Source: an uncultured Gemmiger sp. (GTDB taxonomy: Bacteria; Bacillota; Clostridia; Oscillospirales; Ruminococcaceae). From it: 64,000 nucleotides of DNA. The translations under genes were made by a program, and so were the position numbers. The notes beneath the pieces were generated by a model. That model did not search any database, was not told the DNA's origin, and saw only the letters and a list, made by a program, of their open reading frames with translations. Below are positions 54,679 through 63,582 of the stretch, piece after piece; the stretch's first letter is position 1; each line of letters opens with the position of its first letter. Location: assembly GCA_944386495.1 (NCBI GenBank), contig CALXBE010000007.1:1-64000 (forward strand), written 5' to 3'.

Positions 54679-56178
54679 TCAGGCGTTCTTACCTGCTTTC
54701 CGGCTCTTGATCAGCTTCATGATCATGGGGCCAATCACAGACCAGACCGCAATGAGGATGAAGATGAGGGAGATGGGACGGGTCACGAAGGAGGTCAGGT
54801 CGCCGCGGGCGTAGGAGCAGCCCATCCGGAAGTAGCTTTCAATCTTGCCGCCCAGGATAAAGGCCAGCATAAGGGGAGTGGAAGGCATACCGAATACATC
54901 CAGCAGAATGCCCAGCATACCCAGCACCAGCACCAGGTAGACATTGAACATACTGGTGGTGGAGGAGAAAGCGCCCATGAAGCAGATGACCAGGATGGCG
55001 CTGAACAGGTAGTGGTAGGGAGCCTTCAGGAGCAGGGGGAACCACCGCTTGGTGAAAAGCTCAATAAACACGATGGCAATCGAGCTAATCATCATAATAA
55101 CATAGATATACGCAGCCAGAGTGGGATTGGTCTGGATGAACATGGGACCGGGCTGGAGGCCCTTGATGGTCATGGCAGACAGAAGCAGCACGGTGGTAGC
55201 ATCGCCGGGAATGCCCAGAGAGATCATGGGGATCATGGCGCCGCCCACGCCGGCATTGTTGGATACCTCAGTAGCCCAGATGCCGGGATCATAACCAGTG
55301 CCAAACTTTTCAGGATGCTTGTCCATCCGCTTGGCCTGACCGTAGGCAATCAGGTTGGAGATACCAGAGCCCATGCCGGGGAGGAAGCCGATGAACAGAC
55401 CGATGAGAAGGGAGACCACAATGGTCTTCATATTGTCGGTAAAGTCTTTCAGGGTCAGGCCGAAGCCGCTCAGGCTCTTGGCATCTACAGGAGGCATCTC
55501 CTGCTGGCCTTTGGCGTAGGCAGTGGCCACCTGCTGGAGGGCAAAGATGCCCATAAGGAGGACCACCACATTGATACCACCGTACAGGTTGGTATTGCCG
55601 AAGGTGAACCGGAGCTGGTTGGTGACCAGGTCGCCGCCGATGCAGCTGAGGAACAGGCCCAGGAAGGCGGAGAGCAGGCCCTTGAAAACAGAGCCGTTGG
55701 ACAGGCCTACCACCATGGTGATGGCCATCAGGCAGAGGGCAAAGTACTCCCAGGGCCCCAGCATCAGGGCCACATCAGCGATGGCGCCGGAACAGAGAAC
55801 TGCAACCACACAGGACACAAAGTTGCCGATAAAGGAGCCCATAATACCGATGGACAAGGCCTTGGCGGCCTTACCGTTCTTGGTCATGGGATAACCGTCA
55901 TAGCAGGTACCAATGGAGGCGGCAGAGCCGGGAATACCAATCAGCACGGCAGCGATGAAGGAGCCGGACACACCGCCCACATACATAGCCACCAGCATGG
56001 AGAAGCTCAGGTTGGTGTCCAGAGCAAAGGTCATGGGGAGGATCAGGGTAATACCCAGACCTCCGGAAAGGCCGGGGATCGCGCCCAGGATACATCCGAT
56101 GACACCACAAAGGATCATCATGATGAAGTTCATGGGCTGGAACATGATCCCCAATGCTTCAGGAATTGCTGCAATCAT
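54679..56178 (-). CDS. tctA: Tripartite tricarboxylate transporter, large permease TctA
   Basis: 499 residues, about 11-12 membrane helices. The two family signature regions are visible: GAIPGLSGGLGITLILPMTF near residues 33-52 with GIPGSAASIGTCYDGYP, and later GFLPGMGSGISNLIAYGQAKR. It couples substrate uptake to a sodium or proton gradient with TctB and the TctC binding protein. The family takes citrate, other carboxylates and aromatic acids. Confidence 0.94.
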   Translation of the reverse strand: MIAAIPEALGIMFQPMNFIMMILCGVIGCILGAIPGLSGGLGITLILPMTFALDTNLSFSMLVAMYVGGVSGSFIAAVLIGIPGSAASIGTCYDGYPMTKNGKAAKALSIGIMGSFIGNFVSCVVAVLCSGAIADVALMLGPWEYFALCLMAITMVVGLSNGSVFKGLLSAFLGLFLSCIGGDLVTNQLRFTFGNTNLYGGINVVVLLMGIFALQQVATAYAKGQQEMPPVDAKSLSGFGLTLKDFTDNMKTIVVSLLIGLFIGFLPGMGSGISNLIAYGQAKRMDKHPEKFGTGYDPGIWATEVSNNAGVGGAMIPMISLGIPGDATTVLLLSAMTIKGLQPGPMFIQTNPTLAAYIYVIMMISSIAIVFIELFTKRWFPLLLKAPYHYLFSAILVICFMGAFSSTTSMFNVYLVLVLGMLGILLDVFGMPSTPLMLAFILGGKIESYFRMGCSYARGDLTSFVTRPISLIFILIAVWSVIGPMIMKLIKSRKAGKNA

Positions 56179-56199
56179 ACTATGTCATATCCCCCTCTC

Positions 56200-56694
56200 T
56201 TACAGCATTTCAATGCCCAGCATGTCCCACAGGGAACCGGAGGGCAGCGGGATGAGGAAGCCCCGGGTAAATCCGAAGTAGCAGATGGTACCCAGGAGAA
56301 TGCTGAACACTACGGCAAAAATCACATTGATCTTTTTTTCGCCTTTCAGGGTCCAGGTAAAGACGAAGGTTCCCACCATGGAAGCGATCCAGAAGCCCAG
56401 GAACTGCATCATAATGCAGAACACCAGCGCTTCAGCCAGGATAATGGCCATCCGAATCCAGCCGGCCTTGTCCAGGTAAGGCTTGTTACCGGTTTTGACT
56501 TCCTTGGGGCCGTCAAATACCATGGAGAGAATCGCAAACAGGGCTATACCTGCCGCAGAAATGTAGGGGAAAAACTTGGGACCTGGTTCGTTGGACACCA
56601 GCCGCTCCGGGATATTGCCGGTCTCAATGACGATGAAGACCGCCAGCACCAGGAAGACGATGCCCATGATATAGGTGCGGTTGAGCTTTTTCAT
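56200..56694 (-). CDS. tctB: Tripartite tricarboxylate transporter, small permease TctB
   Basis: 164 residues with four hydrophobic segments and the TctB layout: helix 1 near residues 7-24, a short loop GPKFFPYISAAGIALFAI, then two pairs of helices. Located between tctC and tctA, 21 bases before tctA. Confidence 0.9.
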   Translation of the reverse strand: MKKLNRTYIMGIVFLVLAVFIVIETGNIPERLVSNEPGPKFFPYISAAGIALFAILSMVFDGPKEVKTGNKPYLDKAGWIRMAIILAEALVFCIMMQFLGFWIASMVGTFVFTWTLKGEKKINVIFAVVFSILLGTICYFGFTRGFLIPLPSGSLWDMLGIEML

Positions 56695-56803
56695 GCGCTA
56701 CCTCTTTTCTTTGTTGACTCATACATAGGGCTGCCAATTGCAGGCCCCTAAAGGAGGGGCCCGGCGGGGTTGCCCCGGCCGGGCCCGAAAAACGAAGTTT
56801 CAA

Positions 56804-57904
56804 TCAGCGGACCTTAATGCCCATCTGCTCGGCACGGGTCTCCATAATACCCCATTCCCGCTGGAAGGTCTCCTGAGCGGTGTCGTAGTCCACAGGCTCC
56901 ACGAAGGTTGCCATGGCCTTGTTGCCGTCAATGTAGCTCTGCACTTCGCAGGCAGCGCAGATAGCCTCGTTTACAGCGCGGCATACATTTTCGGGAGTGT
57001 CCTTGGGAGCCCAGATGTAGTAGCTGCACTCAAAGGTGGCATCGGGAATGCCCTGCTCGGGACCGGAAGCATAGTTCTCGGTCAGCTCAGTGCCCAGCAG
57101 TTCGCTCATGGATTCCAGGGTGGAAACCTCGGGGCCAACAGTGCCCAGAATGGTCAGACGGCCGTCGGCCTCATAGCCCTGTGCGTTGGGGATGGAGCAG
57201 TTTGCAATGTCGATGGAGCCGGAAGCGGTCTGGGTCAGCTTATCAGCCTCGGAAGAGCACTGTACCCAGTTGACCATCTCGCCGTAGCCTTCGCCCAGGC
57301 CTTCGATCACGCTGTAGATGGCAGCCTGAGAAGCACCGCCCAGGGAGCAGCCGATAACGACCTCGCCGGGATGCTCGGCAATATACTCACCCAGCTCTTC
57401 AAAGTTGCTGTAGGGAGCATCGGGACGGGCAATAATGGCCTGAGGGCCGCCCAGGTTGATAACGCCTACGGTGGCGTAATCTTCCATGGAGTTTACATTG
57501 GTGCTGCCGGACAGGTACTCCAGGCAGGCACCTGCATGGTGGACCAGGAAATGGGTGCCATCGGGATCAGCATTCTTTGCATTCTCACGGCCCACCTCAG
57601 TGGTATCGTAGTTGGTGACCACGAAGTTAACTCCCTCGTACAGCTCGCCCAGAGCCTGGGTCAGATAACGGGTGTACAGGTCGGTGCCGCCACCTGCCTT
57701 GGCAGGTACATCAATGTATACAGTGGTACCGGCGGGCCACACATCTTCGATGGTCAGAGGCTCATCGGAAGCGGTGGTGTCAGCAGCTGCATCGCTGGCA
57801 GAGCTGTCAGCGGCAGGCTCTTGAGCAGCATCGCTGCTGCCGGAGCAAGCTACCAGGGACAGGCTCATGGTCAGGGCCAGCAAAAGTGCCAGAAACTTTT
57901 TCAT
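56804..57904 (-). CDS. tctC: Tripartite tricarboxylate transporter substrate-binding lipoprotein TctC
   Basis: 366 residues. Signal MKKFLALLLALTMSLSLVAC with lipobox, an acidic Ser/Ala linker to about residue 50, then the Bug/TctC fold with AKAGGGTDLYTRYLTQAL and a later SNFEELGEYIAEHPGEVVIGCSLGGAS. It captures the carboxylate outside the membrane. First gene of the operon, under a promoter that shares its -35 region with the divergent LysR gene. Confidence 0.93.
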   Translation of the reverse strand: MKKFLALLLALTMSLSLVACSGSSDAAQEPAADSSASDAAADTTASDEPLTIEDVWPAGTTVYIDVPAKAGGGTDLYTRYLTQALGELYEGVNFVVTNYDTTEVGRENAKNADPDGTHFLVHHAGACLEYLSGSTNVNSMEDYATVGVINLGGPQAIIARPDAPYSNFEELGEYIAEHPGEVVIGCSLGGASQAAIYSVIEGLGEGYGEMVNWVQCSSEADKLTQTASGSIDIANCSIPNAQGYEADGRLTILGTVGPEVSTLESMSELLGTELTENYASGPEQGIPDATFECSYYIWAPKDTPENVCRAVNEAICAACEVQSYIDGNKAMATFVEPVDYDTAQETFQREWGIMETRAEQMGIKVR

Positions 57905-57967
57905 GGTAGTTCTTTCCTTTCATTTTGTGATTCGCTTTGGCTCACCAAGGAGTCTTCTGTTGTCTTA

Positions 57968-57996
57968 ATTTTAGCTGTCACAACCTTAATTGACAA
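57968..57996 (-). promoter_or_regulatory. Promoter of the tctC operon
   Basis: Minus-strand TTGTCA (57991-57996), 17 bases, TAAAAT (57968-57973). The upstream block to 58035 is repeated in front of the candidate small RNA. Confidence 0.68.
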
Positions 57997-58018
57997 TCTG
58001 GGGATTTTTATATATTCT
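57990..58018 (+). promoter_or_regulatory. Promoter of the first tct-linked LysR gene
   Basis: TTGACA (57990-57995), 17 bases, TATTCT (58013-58018). Its -35 box covers the same bases as the -35 box of tctC on the other strand, so only one polymerase can bind at a time. Confidence 0.68.
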
Positions 58019-58026
58019 ATTTATAA

Positions 58027-58040
58027 AAGTTATATAACTT
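58027..58040. promoter_or_regulatory. Palindrome AAGTTATATAACTT, probable LysR site
   Basis: Perfect 14-base palindrome about 30 bases upstream of the tctC -35 box (the usual recognition-site distance) and just downstream of the LysR gene's own -10, where it would give autorepression. Confidence 0.65.
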
Positions 58041-58085
58041 CGGTGATTGCGACAATTTTTTCTCCGCAGGAAAGGAGCCATCTCC

Positions 58086-59102
58086 ATGAATCTGCAGCAA
58101 CTTCCATACCTTTCTGCTATAGCGCAGCAGGGTAGTCTGTCTGGTGCCGCCCAGTCTTTGGGAATCACCCAGCCCGCTCTCAGCCGGTATCTCCACGATT
58201 TGGAGCACAATGTGGGAATGCCGCTCTTTTTTCGGGAGCGAAAAAAAATGTATCCCACGGATGCGGGAAAAATATACTTGCAGGCAGTGCAGGAGATGCA
58301 GGATGTGTGGGATAACACCCGCCGTTCCATCGCCCTTCTGGACTTTGAACCCACCGAGCAGCTTCGGGTGGGGCTTTCCCCTCACCGGGGTTCCCGACTG
58401 CTGGCAGCCATCTATCCGCATTTCAACCGGGAATATCCCCAGGTAAACCTGATCGCCTTGGACGGATATTTCCGGGAGGAGCGGGAACGGCTGATACAGG
58501 GAGAGGTGGATTTGGTGCTCAGCGGCGGTGATGCTTATGACGATTTGGAACATATCGACCTTACCCGGGAGGAAATGGTTCTGGCTGTTCCCGCTTTCCG
58601 CCGTCCTTCCGAAACCCCCATTGCCGACTTCCAGGAGCTTCCCCTTGCAGCGCTGGAGGATTTCAAGGACGAGGTATTCATTATGCCCAGAGGCTCCACC
58701 GCCCTCACCGACTTGATCCAGCCCCTGTTTGCAAAGGCCAATTTTCAGCCGCAGGTCGCCTTTTCCACCCCCAACATTGTCACGGAGGTCCGGTTGATCC
58801 AGGAAGGAATGGGAATCGGGGTGCTTCCCTCTTTCTATGCAACTCCGGACGACGGGATGCTCTATTATCGTTTTAAAGATCCCGTTTACTTTATGGCTCG
58901 GGTCTTTTACCGGCCCGGCTATCAGTTTTCCAAGGCGGAACGCTTTTTCCTTTATCTGATGGTCCTGTTCCTGTATCAGGACCAGGTAGGAAACGACCGG
59001 ATAACTTTCTGCTGGTGCGATTTTACCCGGGAGTTGGTGGAGGAATATGACCCCACCTGGGCACAGGAACTGAGAAGAGAGGACCCTGGTTATGGACACT
59101 AA
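58086..59102 (+). CDS. LysR-family regulator, first of a tandem pair
   Basis: 338 residues from the ATG at 58086 (AGGAAAGGAG upstream). Winged helix MNLQQLPYLSAIAQQGSLSGAAQSLGITQPALSRYLHDLEHNVG followed by the substrate-binding-like domain. It is about 30 residues longer at the C-terminus than usual. Divergent from tctC and overlapping the next LysR gene by 11 bases. Likely activates the transporter operon in response to its substrate. Confidence 0.92.
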   Translation: MNLQQLPYLSAIAQQGSLSGAAQSLGITQPALSRYLHDLEHNVGMPLFFRERKKMYPTDAGKIYLQAVQEMQDVWDNTRRSIALLDFEPTEQLRVGLSPHRGSRLLAAIYPHFNREYPQVNLIALDGYFREERERLIQGEVDLVLSGGDAYDDLEHIDLTREEMVLAVPAFRRPSETPIADFQELPLAALEDFKDEVFIMPRGSTALTDLIQPLFAKANFQPQVAFSTPNIVTEVRLIQEGMGIGVLPSFYATPDDGMLYYRFKDPVYFMARVFYRPGYQFSKAERFFLYLMVLFLYQDQVGNDRITFCWCDFTRELVEEYDPTWAQELRREDPGYGH

Positions 59103-60015
59103 AATTCTGGAATACATCATCGCCATTGCAGAGGAAAAATCCGTATCCCGGGCGGCAGACCGGTTCTACCTTTCCCAGTCGGTGGTCTCCCACCATCTGA
59201 AAAATCTGGAAGAAGAATTCGGAGAGCCCTTCTTTGTCCGGGACCCTAGGGGAATGCAGCTGACCCGCGCAGGCATTATTTTTGTAAATAACGCCCGCAC
59301 CATTCTCCATATGGAATCCCAGCTTGAAGCAAAAATGGAAGCCATGCGCCGCCAGCAGAACAAATCCATCCGTGTTATGGTTGACTCCACCAATCGGAAC
59401 TTTTTCATCCGCCGAATCCTCACCGCTTTCCGCGCGGAGTTCCCTTCTGTATCTCTGGAGCTGACTGACTGCAACTTTATTCAGGCTCACCGCACCCTTC
59501 TGACCGGAGGCACCGACCTGGCTGTCTGCTGTTCCAACCGTCAGGAATTTGAGGGATGCAGCACCCAGCTGCTGTTTCAGACCTGCCTTCATTTTCTTCT
59601 TCCCGCTGGCAAGGAGCATGATTTCTCTCTGGAGGAGTTCCGTTCTGCCCTTGAAAAGAATATGATGGTCAGTCTTCATCCTGTGGGCAGTTCCATGCGT
59701 CTGGTCGAAGAGGATCTTCTGGCCCAGGGCAAAGCCTTCCCTTCCGTCATCATGGAAAGCAGGGGCTTTTTGAATTCCCTTTCTCTGGTGCAGGATGGGC
59801 AGTGCGGTGTTTTCTATCCCCAGGCCATTACTTTCCGGGATGCCGCAAATCTCCGTGAGGTCCCCGATCTCCAGTCCCCGCTTTATACCCAGATGATCTG
59901 GCTGGAAGACACCAAGCATTCCAAAAGTTTTAACCGGCTTCTGGAGATCGTAAAGGAGGCCTATCTGGAATATCCACAGTACATTCAAAAACCCCCTGCT
60001 GTTTCCCCCACCTGA
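59092..60015 (+). CDS. LysR-family regulator, second of a tandem pair
   Basis: 307 residues. Winged helix MDTKILEYIIAIAEEKSVSRAADRFYLSQSVVSHHLKNLEEEFG, then effector domain. The start overlaps the end of the first LysR gene, so the two are co-translated. The two proteins are only distantly similar, so they probably answer different signals or form a two-step cascade. Confidence 0.92.
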   Translation: MDTKILEYIIAIAEEKSVSRAADRFYLSQSVVSHHLKNLEEEFGEPFFVRDPRGMQLTRAGIIFVNNARTILHMESQLEAKMEAMRRQQNKSIRVMVDSTNRNFFIRRILTAFRAEFPSVSLELTDCNFIQAHRTLLTGGTDLAVCCSNRQEFEGCSTQLLFQTCLHFLLPAGKEHDFSLEEFRSALEKNMMVSLHPVGSSMRLVEEDLLAQGKAFPSVIMESRGFLNSLSLVQDGQCGVFYPQAITFRDAANLREVPDLQSPLYTQMIWLEDTKHSKSFNRLLEIVKEAYLEYPQYIQKPPAVSPT

Positions 60016-60249
60016 TAACCTGTTTTTCTTTGCCACAAGTGCTGCGGTTTGCCCTATCTTGCTGAAAAAATAAAAACTTTTTGTTAAATTACTCTATTAT
60101 TTAAGTGTTTTCTTCAAAAAAACTTGCAATTCTAACCAATCCATCTTATACTAATCAAAGATGACACTGTTAAAATGGAGTTTTGGGCGCAGCACCAGGA
60201 AGCGGTTTTTCCCAAAAATCAAATCAAAATGAAAGGCAGGGGTGGCAAG

Positions 60250-60642
60250 GTGACGATCGCTTTAATGGCGGACGATTCCAAAAAAGAATTGATGGTTCAA
60301 TTTTGCACGGCATATTGCCGTATTCTCAGCCAGCACCGTCTGATCGCCACCGGAATCACCGGACGCATGATCTCCGAAGCTACCGGCCTTAAGGTGGAGC
60401 AGGTGCTGTCCGGCAGGCAGGGCGGCGACCAACAGCTGGAAAGCCGGATCGCCTGCAACGAAATCGACATGGTCCTGGCCTTCCGGGACCCCCTGAAAGA
60501 CAACTCCCAGGGGATTGTGGGTCTGCTCCGCATCTGCGATGTACATACCATCCCCATTGCCACCAATGTGGCCAGCGCCGAGGTTCTGGTACATGGTCTG
60601 GAGCGGGGCGATCTGGCCTGGCGGGAGCTGCTGCACGGCTGA
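60250..60642 (+). CDS. Methylglyoxal-synthase-fold protein lacking several catalytic residues
   Basis: 130 residues from the GTG at 60250, preceded by AGGGGTGG; the frame continues upstream to 60175 but homology to the family begins here. The family pattern is clear: VTIALMADDSKK, ATGITGR, SGRQGGDQQ with the catalytic Asp60, RDPL, and CDVHTIPIATNVASAEVLV. By eye against methylglyoxal synthases, the early His of VAHD is Asp8, the second Thr of ATGTTG is Ile36, and the PHxPD segment after DPL is missing (two residues shorter). It may not act on dihydroxyacetone phosphate. It has its own strong terminator. Confidence 0.8.
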   Translation: MTIALMADDSKKELMVQFCTAYCRILSQHRLIATGITGRMISEATGLKVEQVLSGRQGGDQQLESRIACNEIDMVLAFRDPLKDNSQGIVGLLRICDVHTIPIATNVASAEVLVHGLERGDLAWRELLHG

Positions 60643-60661
60643 ACCGATTTTCAAGCATAAT

Positions 60662-60694
60662 AAAAAGCAGGGAGCCCAAAGCTCCCTGCTTTTT
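60662..60694. terminator. Terminator between the MGS-like and PPOX genes
   Basis: Perfect 14-base arms AAAAAGCAGGGAGC and complement with a 5-base loop; A and T flanks serve both converging genes. Confidence 0.92.
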
Positions 60695-60715
60695 TCTTTT
60701 AAATGTAAGAAAGGC

Positions 60716-61111
60716 TCAAATCAGAACCTTCATGGCGCCGGACATGGAGAAGAGGCGGGCGCTGATATGGTCCAGGTAGACGATGGTAAATTCCCGGCCG
60801 GATTCCTCATTGTACAGGTCAGCCAGCTGAGGCATAGCCTTGAAGGCGGCAGCCTTGGCTTCGGGGCTGTCATCGAAATCGATGGTGCCCTGGATCCGGA
60901 CCCACTCGCCCCGGTCATTGGCCACACAAATTTCCAGGTTGGTGTTGTTGAGCAGCTGGTCATACATAGCCTTATCCCGGCCTACAGCCAGGCAGAAGTG
61001 GCCGTTATACACCATGCAGAAGCCCATGGGCCGCACCCGGGGCAGATACCCGTCGGTGGTTGCCATATAAAACACCGGGTTCTCTTTCAGGAATTTCATC
61101 AGTTCATCCAT
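60716..61111 (-). CDS. Pyridoxamine 5'-phosphate oxidase-like flavoprotein (PPOX class)
   Basis: 131 residues, split-barrel fold: MDELMKFLKENPVFYMATTDGYLPRVRPMGF, then LCLAVGRDK-type strand and CVANDRGEWVRIQGTIDF. The family binds FMN, F420 or heme; short single-domain members of gut Clostridia are mostly uncharacterised. It stands 34 bases downstream of dapL, so may be read from the same transcript. Confidence 0.85.
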   Translation of the reverse strand: MDELMKFLKENPVFYMATTDGYLPRVRPMGFCMVYNGHFCLAVGRDKAMYDQLLNNTNLEICVANDRGEWVRIQGTIDFDDSPEAKAAAFKAMPQLADLYNEESGREFTIVYLDHISARLFSMSGAMKVLI

Positions 61112-61145
61112 GGTTATACTCCTTCCTCCCCGAAGGGAAATGGAT

Positions 61146-62333
61146 TTACAGAGTTTTCAGGGCTTCCTTCAGCCGCTGGGCCGCCACCTTGGTCTTTTCC
61201 GCGTCTCCGAAGGCGGTGAGCCGGAAATAGCCTTCTCCGCAGCTGCCGAAGCCGCTGCCGGGAGTGCCCACCACGCCGGCCTTATCCAGCAGCCAGTCAA
61301 AGAACTCCCAGCTGGTCATTCCGCCGGGGCACTTGAGCCACAGGTAGGGGCTGTTCTTGCCGCCGCAGTACCAGATGCCGCACTCCTCCAGAGTCTGGGC
61401 AATGACCTGGGCATTCCGGCGGTAGTAGTTCAGGTTCTCCTGGATCTCGGCCATTCCTTCGGGGGTGAACACGGCGGCAGCGCCCTTCTGGACCACATAG
61501 GGAACACCGTTGAACTTGGTGGTCTGGCGGCGGAGCCACATCTTGTTCAGGCTCACTCCTTCCCGCTCCAGGGCCATGGGAACCACGGTATATCCACACC
61601 GGGTTCCGGTGAAGCCTGCGATCTTGGAGAAGCTGCAGAACTCAATGGCGCACTCCTTGGCGCCGGGGACTTCGAAAATGCTCCGGGCCAGTCCCTCCTC
61701 GGTGACAAAGCACTCATAGGCGGCATCAAACAGGATGATGGCGTTCTGAGCCTTGGCGTACTCCACCCACTGAGCCAGCTGCTCCCGGGTGTAGACGGCA
61801 CCGGTGGGGTTGTTGGGGCTGCACAGGTAGATGATGTCTGCCTTTACAGCGGGGTCAGGCATGGGCAAAAAGCCGTTCTCCTGGGTGGCGGGGGCGTACA
61901 AAATCTTCCGTCCGGCCATCACATTGGTATCCACATAGACGGGATAGACCGGGTCAGTGACCAGCACGGTGTTGTCCTTGTCAAACAGGTCCAGAATATT
62001 GCCCAGGTCGCTCTTGGCGCCGTCGCTGATGAAAATTTCATCTGCTGCCAGCTCTACCCCATGGCCTGCGTAGTAGTTCCGGATGGATTCCTTCAGGAAT
62101 TCATAGCCCTGCTCCGGGCCGTAGCCGTGGAATCCTTCCTTGGTGCTCATCTCGTCCACTGCATCATGCATGGCCTTGACCACTGCCCCGGCCAGGGGAA
62201 GGGTCACATCCCCAATGGAGAGCCGGATGATTTCCCGGTCAGGATGGGCAGCGGAGAACTCCCGCTGCTTTTTGGCTACGGTGCTGAACAGGTAGCTTTC
62301 GGAAATTTCACTGTAATGCTTATTGATTTTCAT
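61146..62333 (-). CDS. dapL: LL-diaminopimelate aminotransferase
   Basis: 395 residues, PLP fold type I. The opening NKHYSEISESYLFSTVAKKQREF, SIGDVTLPL, the PNNPTGAVYTREQL block and the Schiff-base lysine in SFSKIAGFTGTRCGYTV match DapL rather than DapC/ArgD. It makes LL-diaminopimelate from tetrahydrodipicolinate in one step, bypassing succinyl or acetyl intermediates. It follows dapF by 37 bases. Confidence 0.94.
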   Translation of the reverse strand: MKINKHYSEISESYLFSTVAKKQREFSAAHPDREIIRLSIGDVTLPLAGAVVKAMHDAVDEMSTKEGFHGYGPEQGYEFLKESIRNYYAGHGVELAADEIFISDGAKSDLGNILDLFDKDNTVLVTDPVYPVYVDTNVMAGRKILYAPATQENGFLPMPDPAVKADIIYLCSPNNPTGAVYTREQLAQWVEYAKAQNAIILFDAAYECFVTEEGLARSIFEVPGAKECAIEFCSFSKIAGFTGTRCGYTVVPMALEREGVSLNKMWLRRQTTKFNGVPYVVQKGAAAVFTPEGMAEIQENLNYYRRNAQVIAQTLEECGIWYCGGKNSPYLWLKCPGGMTSWEFFDWLLDKAGVVGTPGSGFGSCGEGYFRLTAFGDAEKTKVAAQRLKEALKTL

Positions 62334-62370
62334 ACTTTTCCCTCTTTATTTTTTAAGCCCCTCAGGCTGT

Positions 62371-63225
62371 TTACAAATATGCTGTGCCTCGATAAACGGT
62401 TTTGGCAGGCCCGGTCATGGTCAGTTCCCCATTCTGTCCTACCCGGATGACCAACTCCCCGCCCTTGAGCCGGACGGTAATATCGGTGTCCCGCTTGAAA
62501 ATTCCCAGCTCCACACAGGCGGCGGCAGTGGCGCAGGCTCCGGTGCCGCAGGCATAGGTCTCCCCGCTGCCCCGCTCCCACACCCGCATTTCCACCAGGT
62601 CGGGGCCCAGCACCCGGACAAACTCGGTATTGATCTGGTGGGGGAAGTTGGGATGGCGTTCAAAGTCCGGTCCGATTTTGGAAAGCTCCAGTTCTTCCAC
62701 CGGCTTATCCAGGAAGGTAACGCAGTGGGGGTTGCCCACGCTGACACAGGTGACGGTCCAGGTTTTTCCGCCCACTTCCAGGGGCATATTCACCAGGGAG
62801 CCCTGCCCCATATTGATGGCGGGAATATCCGCCGCCTGGGTACGGTACCGGCCCATATCCACCTGCCAGATCCCGTCCCCTACCCGGAACAGGGTCTTGG
62901 TGGGGGTGGAGGAGTCCAGGGGGGTATCGATCACCATCCGGTCCTCCTGCACTCCATGCTCATAGAGAAACTGGGCCACACAACGGATCCCGTTGCCGCA
63001 CATTCTTCCCTCGCTGCCGTCGGCGTTGAACATCCGCATGGTAGCGTGGCTGCCCTCATTCAAGGGCGGGCAGACGCAGATGATGCCATCCGCCCCCACA
63101 GAAGTGTGGCGGGGAGACAGTTCCACCGCCCAGCGGCTGACTTCCGGAGGCAGACCGGTAGTGCGGCAGTCCAGATAGATATAATCGTTGCCGCATCCCT
63201 GCATTTTTACAAATTCCAGCTCCAT
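62371..63225 (-). CDS. dapF: Diaminopimelate epimerase
   Basis: 284 residues from the ATG at 63225, which follows AAGGAGG; the frame to 63264 includes the ribosome site. The two catalytic cysteines are visible in MCGNGIRC and ACGTGACA. It turns LL- into meso-diaminopimelate for lysine and peptidoglycan. Operon dapF-dapL covers two consecutive steps. Confidence 0.95.
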   Translation of the reverse strand: MELEFVKMQGCGNDYIYLDCRTTGLPPEVSRWAVELSPRHTSVGADGIICVCPPLNEGSHATMRMFNADGSEGRMCGNGIRCVAQFLYEHGVQEDRMVIDTPLDSSTPTKTLFRVGDGIWQVDMGRYRTQAADIPAINMGQGSLVNMPLEVGGKTWTVTCVSVGNPHCVTFLDKPVEELELSKIGPDFERHPNFPHQINTEFVRVLGPDLVEMRVWERGSGETYACGTGACATAAACVELGIFKRDTDITVRLKGGELVIRVGQNGELTMTGPAKTVYRGTAYL

Positions 63226-63422
63226 GCCGGTCACCTCCTTGTTCATGGCATCCCCACAATTCACGCTTTAAAGTCCAGCGGCATATCCCGTCGAAATTTC
63301 CCATGACTCTTTACAAAACGCCGGTCAGGCCCGAAAGAACCGACTGCGCTTTTTGTTTTGTCTGGCGAAAAAATTTCAAGCAGGCTCCCCCGCCCGGAAC
63401 TGTGTGTTGCTGCCTTGGTTCT

Positions 63423-63451
63423 ATTATATGAATTTTGAAAGGATTCCACAA
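63423..63451 (-). promoter_or_regulatory. Promoter of dapF-dapL
   Basis: Minus-strand TTGTGG (63446-63451), 17 bases, TATAAT (63423-63428). The leader of about 190 bases was checked for a lysine riboswitch; no convincing match was seen. Confidence 0.6.
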
Positions 63452-63518
63452 GGGTCGGGGGAAAATTTTTACCTCATCGGGACTTTCCAAAGGCCGGGAA
63501 GAGATTGCGCCCGGACGG

Positions 63519-63547
63519 TTGATAAAGCCGCCGGGATGTCTTATAAT
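63519..63547 (+). promoter_or_regulatory. Promoter of the terminal membrane protein gene
   Basis: TTGATA (63519-63524), 17 bases, TATAAT (63542-63547), 36 bases before the start codon. Confidence 0.68.
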
Positions 63548-63582
63548 GGCACTGTATAACATTGTGCGGGGAGAGATGACGG

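Noticed and set aside
63226..63420. Lysine riboswitch in the dapF leader
   Set aside because: The leader is long enough, but the conserved core and kink-turn-like segments of the lysine aptamer were not found by eye. A covariance-model search with a significant lysine riboswitch score would overturn this.
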